Positions 5,905 to 10,264 of a stretch of DNA of 10,264 nt are shown here, in pieces. Under the pieces are notes generated by a model. The model was not told the DNA's origin and searched no databases. It was given only the letters and a program-made list of their open reading frames with translations. The translations under genes and the position numbers were made by a program. Source of the DNA: JALEVB01 sp022768265. GTDB taxonomy: Bacteria; Bacillota_I; Bacilli_A; Erysipelotrichales; Erysipelotrichaceae. How positions within the stretch are numbered: position 1 is the stretch's first letter; every line of letters starts with the position of its first letter. The stretch is taken from the NCBI GenBank assembly GCA_034168985.1, contig JAXFJE010000024.1:1-10264 (forward strand). Reading direction: 5' to 3'.

Positions 5905-7473
5905 ATGAAAAAGATAATACAATTTAAAAATATCGTAAAACAATTTGACAATCAGATCGTCTTGAAAGGGATCAACTTGGATATCTATGAAAATGAATTT
6001 GTTACATTGCTAGGACCTTCAGGTTGTGGTAAGACAACTTTATTACGTATCTTAGGTGGTTTCTTAGATGCAGATGAAGGTCAAATCGTGTTTGATGGTG
6101 AGGAAATCAGCAAGGTTCCAGCTTATAAACGTGATATCAACACGGTTTTCCAAAAATATGCCCTATTTCCACATTTAAATGTATATGACAATATCGCTTT
6201 TGGCTTAAAGTTAAAAAAGACGTCAAAGGATATCATCGAGCAAAAGGTTAATCGTATGTTAAGCCTAGTAGGTTTAGAAGGCTTTGCAAAACGTGATGTT
6301 ACGTTGTTATCTGGTGGTCAACAACAACGTGTAGCGATAGCTAGAGCGTTGGTAAATGAACCTAAGGTCTTGTTGCTTGATGAACCTTTAGGAGCGCTTG
6401 ATCTTAAATTGCGTAAAGAAATGCAGATCGAATTGAAAAATATTCAACAAGAAGTAGGTATCACCTTTATCTTTGTTACGCACGATCAAGAAGAAGCTTT
6501 GACGATGTCTGATAAGATCGTCGTAATGAAAGATGGAGAAATTCAACAGGTAGGAACGCCAACGGAAATATATAATGAACCGATCAATGAGTATGTTGCA
6601 CGCTTTATCGGTGAATCTAATATCATCGATGGGGTTATGAAAGATGATTATTTAGTAAGTTTCGATGATGCGGATTATCGTTGTGTGGATTTTGGCTTCA
6701 AGAAAAATGAACCAGTAGATATCGTTATTCGTCCAGAAGATATCGATCTAGTACCTAAAAATAAGGGAATCATGAATGGGGAAGTTAAATCGGTCTTATT
6801 TAAAGGGGTACATTATGAAATCATCGTAGAAACAGCTAGTGGTACTTCAAAAACTGTTACCATGCATGTATTAGGTAATAAAGATATCGTTAATGAAGAA
6901 GCTCATGAAAAAATAAGTGCTAGTGATTTCTACATGGATCTTGAAGATGTGGAAAATCTAAGTGATGCCATGGTCGTTGCTCGTGCAAATGCGCAAGCAT
7001 GGAATAATGAAGATGAAGATGTTTCTTTATCAAAGATCGAATATGATGTGAAAAATGAGATTGGTACTTATCCTTGTACTTTCTCAACGGCGAAGGGTAC
7101 GGAAGTTACCATCAATATTACCGTTGTTAAGCCTGTTTATACGGAAGATAAAGAAAATGATGAAGCAATCCAAGCTTTTGATTTCTATAAGACCGTAGAT
7201 GAGATCAAAGAAAGCATTGCTTTGGATACGGATCTTAAACAATGGGCCAACGCTCAAGCATGGTCTTTGGAAGATGAAAGTCCAATTGAAATTTGGGATG
7301 TTAAATATGATTTCGATGATGAAGATATCAAGGAAGGCGATTATCAGATCACATTCTCAACAATGGGGCGTGAATTAAAGGTTCATACGACCGATTATCA
7401 AGAAGAAGGCGCTAAGGTAGGCGTTATGTTTGCTCCAGAAGATCTGCATATCATGAGCAAGATGGGTAACTAA
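5905..7473 (+). CDS. potA: Polyamine ABC transporter ATPase PotA with inserted tandem-repeat region
   Basis: 522 residues from ATG 5905. A GTG at 5866 is in frame but lies within the regulator gene, and GGGGAGG is 5 nt before the ATG. The ATPase domain is intact: Walker A GPSGCGKTT (37-45), Q-loop Gln83, signature LSGGQQQR (135-142), Walker B LLLDEP with Glu160, and switch His193. It hydrolyses ATP on the cytoplasmic side to drive spermidine/putrescine import through PotB-PotC. A TOBE-like region starts near 268 (VDIVIRPEDIDLV) and runs to about 323; its closing strand (VGVMFAPEDLHIM) appears only at 505-517. Between them sit about 180 extra residues with two diverged copies of a 70-75-residue unit (338-408 and 424-498). 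Typical PotA is about 350-380 residues. The frame is intact throughout. The role of the insert is unknown. Confidence 0.95.
   Translation: MKKIIQFKNIVKQFDNQIVLKGINLDIYENEFVTLLGPSGCGKTTLLRILGGFLDADEGQIVFDGEEISKVPAYKRDINTVFQKYALFPHLNVYDNIAFGLKLKKTSKDIIEQKVNRMLSLVGLEGFAKRDVTLLSGGQQQRVAIARALVNEPKVLLLDEPLGALDLKLRKEMQIELKNIQQEVGITFIFVTHDQEEALTMSDKIVVMKDGEIQQVGTPTEIYNEPINEYVARFIGESNIIDGVMKDDYLVSFDDADYRCVDFGFKKNEPVDIVIRPEDIDLVPKNKGIMNGEVKSVLFKGVHYEIIVETASGTSKTVTMHVLGNKDIVNEEAHEKISASDFYMDLEDVENLSDAMVVARANAQAWNNEDEDVSLSKIEYDVKNEIGTYPCTFSTAKGTEVTINITVVKPVYTEDKENDEAIQAFDFYKTVDEIKESIALDTDLKQWANAQAWSLEDESPIEIWDVKYDFDDEDIKEGDYQITFSTMGRELKVHTTDYQEEGAKVGVMFAPEDLHIMSKMGN
6916..7128 (+). repeat. Copy A of the duplicated domain inserted in PotA
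   Basis: This encodes PotA residues 338-408. Landmarks shared with copy B, in order, are DFY, an acidic helix-like part, ANAQAW (361-366), an acidic ED stretch, a YDV strand, and a GTYPCTFST...GTE...V ending. The ending resembles the last strands of bacterial Ig-like domains, although the fold is inferred. The copies differ at many codons, so the duplication is old. Confidence 0.65.
7174..7398 (+). repeat. Copy B of the duplicated domain inserted in PotA
   Basis: This encodes PotA residues 424-498. It has DFY (426-428), ANAQAW (448-453), ED, VKYDF, then GDYQITFST...GRE...V. The ANAQAW motifs of the two copies are 87 residues apart. Copy B runs directly into the closing TOBE strand of PotA. 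Confidence 0.65.
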
Positions 7474-7474
7474 A

Positions 7475-8257
7475 ATGAAGAGTTTTTCAAGATTTACCTA
7501 TCCATATATCGTTTGGATGATCATCATGATCTGCCTTCCAATGCTGATGATCGTGGTATATGCGTTTACTACGCAAGGTAATGAGGTCTTGACCTTACAA
7601 TTTACCTTAGATAATTTCAGAAGATTTTTTGAAGATAGCATCTTTCCGAGTGTTTTGTGGCGATCATTAAAAATAGCGATCAACACGACCTTGATATGTA
7701 TTGCGATTGGTTATCCTTGTGCCTATGTCATTTCTAAATTGCCAGGTAACAAACAAAATACCATGGTCTTATTGATTACTTTACCAATGTGGATCAATAT
7801 GTTGGTTAGGACCTATGCTTGGCGTGGCATGTTGAATGACAGCGGTCTTTCTAATGAAATGAAAGTATATATTGGGATGGTTTATAACTTTTTACCGTTT
7901 ATGATCTTGCAGATCCATACTTCTTTAAGCAAGATGGATCAAAGCTTGATCGCTGCAGCTGAAGATCTCGGGGCGAGCAAATGGCAAGCTTTCTTGAAAG
8001 TTACCTTGCCTTTAAGCTTACCAGGGGTCATCAGTGGTATTACCTTGGTATTTTTACCAGCCGTATCAAGTTTCTTCATTCCTAAATTATTAGGAGGTGG
8101 GGATTTTGTCTTGATCGGTAACTTGATCGAAAGTTATTTCATCTCTACAGGTGACTGGAACTTTGGTAGTGCGATTTCTTTGATCATGGCGATCATTATC
8201 TTGATTTCGATGTATATTACCAAAAAATTAGATCGTCAATCTAAGGAGGTACGCTAA
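7475..8257 (+). CDS. potB: Polyamine ABC transporter permease PotB
   Basis: 260 residues, starting 1 nt after the potA stop with only a weak ribosome site (GATGGG), so translation is probably coupled to potA. About six membrane helices are visible, the first at 11-32. PotB-like signatures are the PMWINMLVRTYAW segment (104-116) and the cytoplasmic EAA loop (AAAEDLGASKW...LPL, 160-180), which docks on the ATPase. LPAVSSFFIPKLLGG also matches PotB. With PotC it forms the channel for spermidine/putrescine. Compared with E. coli PotB as I recall it, about 18 residues are missing between SNE (126-128) and YIGMVYNFLPFM (132-143), shortening a loop without breaking the frame. Confidence 0.93.
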   Translation: MKSFSRFTYPYIVWMIIMICLPMLMIVVYAFTTQGNEVLTLQFTLDNFRRFFEDSIFPSVLWRSLKIAINTTLICIAIGYPCAYVISKLPGNKQNTMVLLITLPMWINMLVRTYAWRGMLNDSGLSNEMKVYIGMVYNFLPFMILQIHTSLSKMDQSLIAAAEDLGASKWQAFLKVTLPLSLPGVISGITLVFLPAVSSFFIPKLLGGGDFVLIGNLIESYFISTGDWNFGSAISLIMAIIILISMYITKKLDRQSKEVR

Positions 8258-9075
8258 TGAAAAAAAGTAATTGGCTATCAAAGATCTATCTTTGGTTGGT
8301 GTTGATATTTTTCTATGCACCAATTCTCTATGTTTGTGTCTTTAGTTTTAATTCATCTAAGTCATTAAGTCATTTTACGGGTTTTTCTTTACAGTGGTAT
8401 GAAAAGATGTTTAGAGATCGTACGATCATGGAATCGATTTACTATACTGTGATCATCGCGATCATTGCTACCGTTGTTTCAACGATCGTTGGAACCATTA
8501 CGGCTATCGGTATGAGCAAATCACGTAAATTGATCAAAGAATCGATCGAACAAGTTAATAACTTGCCGATGTTAAATCCCGAAATCGTTACAGCGATTGG
8601 CTTTATGTTATTTTTTACTTCTTTAAATATTGAATTAGGTTTCATGACATTGTTATTGGCGCATATTGCCTTTTGTATCCCATATGTAATCTTAAGTGTC
8701 ATGCCTAAGCTAAGACAATTAGATAACAATTTAGCGGAAGCTGCTTTAGACCTTGGTTGTACACCGTTACAAGCTTTGACAAAAGTTATCATTCCGCAAA
8801 TCAAGACTGGTATCGTAGCAGGGGCATTAGTAGCCTTTACGATGTCATTTGATGACTTTGTCATTTCCTTGTTTACGACAGGTCCAGGTATCAATAATAT
8901 TTCGATTTATGTTTATTCAAATGTTAAACGTATCAATCCAACAATTAATGCATTATCGACGATCATCGTCGTAATCATAACGATCGTATTGATCTTAGTT
9001 AATGTAATTCCAATGATAAAGGATAGAAGGGGAAAGAAAAGAAATGAAAAAATTATGGAAAGTTCTATTAGCTAG
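8257..9075 (+). CDS. potC: Polyamine ABC transporter permease PotC
   Basis: 272 residues. ATG 8257 shares one base with the potB stop (TAATG), and AAGGAGG (8243-8249) is 7 nt upstream. About six membrane helices are present. Seen features include YAPILYVCVFSFNSS (20-34) after the first helix starts, NNLPMLNPEIVTAIG (101-115), the EAA loop EAALDLG...IIP (161-180), and SFDDFVISLFTTGP, a hallmark of PotC. It pairs with PotB as the second channel subunit. Its last 32 nt overlap the start of potD in another frame, so the basic tail (DRRGKKRNEKIMESSIS) is encoded together with the PotD signal peptide start. Confidence 0.94.
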   Translation: MKKSNWLSKIYLWLVLIFFYAPILYVCVFSFNSSKSLSHFTGFSLQWYEKMFRDRTIMESIYYTVIIAIIATVVSTIVGTITAIGMSKSRKLIKESIEQVNNLPMLNPEIVTAIGFMLFFTSLNIELGFMTLLLAHIAFCIPYVILSVMPKLRQLDNNLAEAALDLGCTPLQALTKVIIPQIKTGIVAGALVAFTMSFDDFVISLFTTGPGINNISIYVYSNVKRINPTINALSTIIVVIITIVLILVNVIPMIKDRRGKKRNEKIMESSIS

Positions 9076-10120
9076 CGCTATGATGCTAGGCCTTGCTGGA
9101 TGTAGCTCATCTAGCGATGTTGAGCAAGTTATGGATGCTCAAGAAACTTATGGTTGCAACGTGTTGAACGTTTATAACTGGGGTGAGTATATTGGAGAAA
9201 ACACGATCAGTAATTTTGAAAAGATGTACAATGCTAAAGTAAACTATTCGTTGTTTGATTCTAATGAAGCGATGTATACCAAATTGCTAGGTGGCAGTGC
9301 TTATGATATTTTGATTCCTAGTGATTATATGATTGAAAGATTGATTGACGAAAATTTGCTTCAACCAATTGATAAAAACATTGTTACGGATTTTGATAAC
9401 TTATATGATGGGGTAAAAGGCTTGCCTTATGATCCAGATAATACTTATTCAGTTCCATATTTTTGGGGAACTGTAGGTATTGTTTACAACAAAAATAATG
9501 TATCACCTGAACAAGTGGAAAAAGAAGGATACAATATCTTGCTAGATGAACAATATAAAGGGAAAGTATTCTTATATGATTCGGAAAGAGATAGCTTCAT
9601 GATGGCTTTTAAAGCTTTAGGTTATTCAATGAATACTGAAGATCAAGATGAGATCCAAGAAGCATATCAATGGTTATTAGATGTTAATAAAGCAGTTGAT
9701 CCAGCATATGTAACGGATGAAGTGATCGATGCGATGGCTAATGGAGAAAAAGATATTGCCATCATGTATAGTGGAGATGCAGCTTATGTTTTAAGTGAAA
9801 ATGAAGATATGGCATATTTCACACCTAATAGTGGGACTAACCTTTGGTCTGACGCTATGGTAATTCCTGCTAATGCTAAATGTCCTGGCTTGGCTAATGA
9901 ATTCATCAATTATATGTTAAGTTATGATGCAGCATATGATAATTCATATACGGTAGGATATACTTCTGCAAATGCTCAAGTAATGGAAGAACTATCTGAA
10001 GAATATGATCCAAGTGCTTATATTCCACGTACCGGATATGAAAAAGATGAAGTATTTAAACATAATGAAGTATTGAAAAAGGAATTGACAGATCTTTGGA
10101 TCAAAGTTAAAAACTCTTAA
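9044..10120 (+). CDS. potD: Spermidine/putrescine-binding lipoprotein PotD
   Basis: 358 residues from ATG 9044, with AAGGGG 11 nt upstream inside potC. The signal peptide ends in lipobox LAGC, with Cys20 as the lipid anchor, as expected for a Gram-positive solute-binding protein outside the membrane. Segments that align with E. coli PotD are YNWGEYI (44-50), YDILIPSDYM (87-96), VPYFWGT (137-143), the acidic pair Asp179/Glu181, LWSDAMVIPANAK (267-279) and VGYTSAN (304-310). Trp46, Tyr49, Trp268 and Asp270 match known polyamine-contacting residues. The position of E. coli Trp229 seems to be Tyr242, so affinity or preference may differ. It captures polyamines and delivers them to PotBC. Two extra cysteines (38 and 280) are also present. 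Confidence 0.95.
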   Translation: MKKLWKVLLASAMMLGLAGCSSSSDVEQVMDAQETYGCNVLNVYNWGEYIGENTISNFEKMYNAKVNYSLFDSNEAMYTKLLGGSAYDILIPSDYMIERLIDENLLQPIDKNIVTDFDNLYDGVKGLPYDPDNTYSVPYFWGTVGIVYNKNNVSPEQVEKEGYNILLDEQYKGKVFLYDSERDSFMMAFKALGYSMNTEDQDEIQEAYQWLLDVNKAVDPAYVTDEVIDAMANGEKDIAIMYSGDAAYVLSENEDMAYFTPNSGTNLWSDAMVIPANAKCPGLANEFINYMLSYDAAYDNSYTVGYTSANAQVMEELSEEYDPSAYIPRTGYEKDEVFKHNEVLKKELTDLWIKVKNS

Positions 10121-10174
10121 TAAAATGGCGCTCTAAAAATGGATGGGGCGACTGATAAAAAGTTTTAAAATTAT

Positions 10175-10195
10175 TTGGGGTTAATTTCACCCCAA
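10175..10195 (+). other. Perfect hairpin in the potD 3' region
   Basis: TTGGGGT (10175-10181) pairs perfectly with ACCCCAA (10189-10195) around a 7-nt loop. No T run follows, so it is not a terminator by itself. It may protect the 3' end of the message or be part of a small structured RNA. Confidence 0.45.
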
Positions 10196-10208
10196 GAAAG
10201 TTTAACCT

Positions 10209-10243
10209 AGCGGGTTTATGCAGATGCATAATCCGCTTTTTTT
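10209..10243 (+). terminator. Rho-independent terminator of the pot operon
   Basis: AGCGG (10209-10213) pairs with CCGCT (10233-10237), with an inner stem TTATGC/GCATAA around AGAT and a small bulge between. Seven Ts follow (10237-10243). It lies about 90 bases after the potD stop. Positions 10244-10264 hold no recognisable gene start. Confidence 0.85.
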
Positions 10244-10264
10244 GAAAAAAGAAGGCGTGTTAGC

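Noticed and set aside
6916..7398. Possible gene fusion or frameshift in potA explaining its length
   Set aside because: The reading frame is continuous and the final TOBE strand is present after the insert, so this is an internal insertion of repeats rather than a fusion to a neighbouring gene.
8442..8894. 150-codon open frame on the minus strand inside potC
   Set aside because: It is antisense to a well-supported permease gene, and its translation resembles no protein family.
10140..10169. Nine-codon open frame starting at an ATG, possible leader peptide
   Set aside because: It has no ribosome binding site, and no downstream attenuated gene is visible.
10121..10264. Riboswitch (preQ1, fluoride, guanidine types considered) after potD
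   Set aside because: No consensus motif could be matched, and the element sits before a terminator at an operon end; a riboswitch for a gene beyond the window cannot be tested.
1..10264. Mobile element, CRISPR array, toxin-antitoxin or defence locus
   Set aside because: No transposase, terminal inverted repeats, regularly spaced repeats, or recognisable defence domains were found on either strand.

Overview
The window looks like chromosomal DNA of a low-GC Firmicute (Bacillota), possibly from the Erysipelotrichia/Clostridia gut lineages. That placement is inferred from AT-rich DNA, strong AGGAGG-type ribosome binding sites, two lipobox lipoproteins (including a lipidated PotD), a NagB with the Gram-positive type active site, and hairpin-plus-T-run terminators. 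No rRNA, tRNA, insertion sequence, CRISPR array or attachment site was seen. Gene order and codon use look like ordinary core or semi-core genome.

Layout. Positions 1-115 hold the 3' end of an unidentified gene. Positions 197-997 (+) encode an unidentified lipoprotein with a C-terminal Cys/His cluster. Two converging terminators (about 1011-1078) separate it from a two-gene minus-strand unit (3139 down to 1077): a membrane-anchored phosphodiester glycosidase-domain (NAGPA-like) protein, then a membrane-anchored protein that is probably NTF2-like/TcaA-like and starts at a TTG inside the upstream gene. A 67-bp divergent promoter region leads rightwards to an aldose 1-epimerase family protein (3207-4043). 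Glucosamine-6-phosphate deaminase nagB (4093-4812) and thioredoxin trxA (4884-5195) follow, the latter with a strong terminator.

From 5267 to 10243 there is one polyamine-uptake transcription unit. It has a good promoter, a candidate operator, an XRE-HTH/cupin regulator (5354-5893), then potA, potB, potC and potD packed with gaps of 1-11 nt or short overlaps, and a strong terminator at 10209-10243. PotA energises import, PotB and PotC form the channel, and lipidated PotD captures spermidine/putrescine outside the cell. The cupin regulator probably senses polyamines or related small molecules and controls the operon.

The most unusual element is PotA. It is 522 residues long instead of about 350-380, because about 180 residues holding two diverged tandem copies of a 70-75-residue, Ig-like-looking domain are inserted within the C-terminal TOBE region, immediately before its last strand. 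PotB carries an apparent deletion of about 18 residues in the loop before a mid-protein membrane helix. I see no defence system or wholly new multi-gene system here. The modified PotA is the best candidate for something undescribed.
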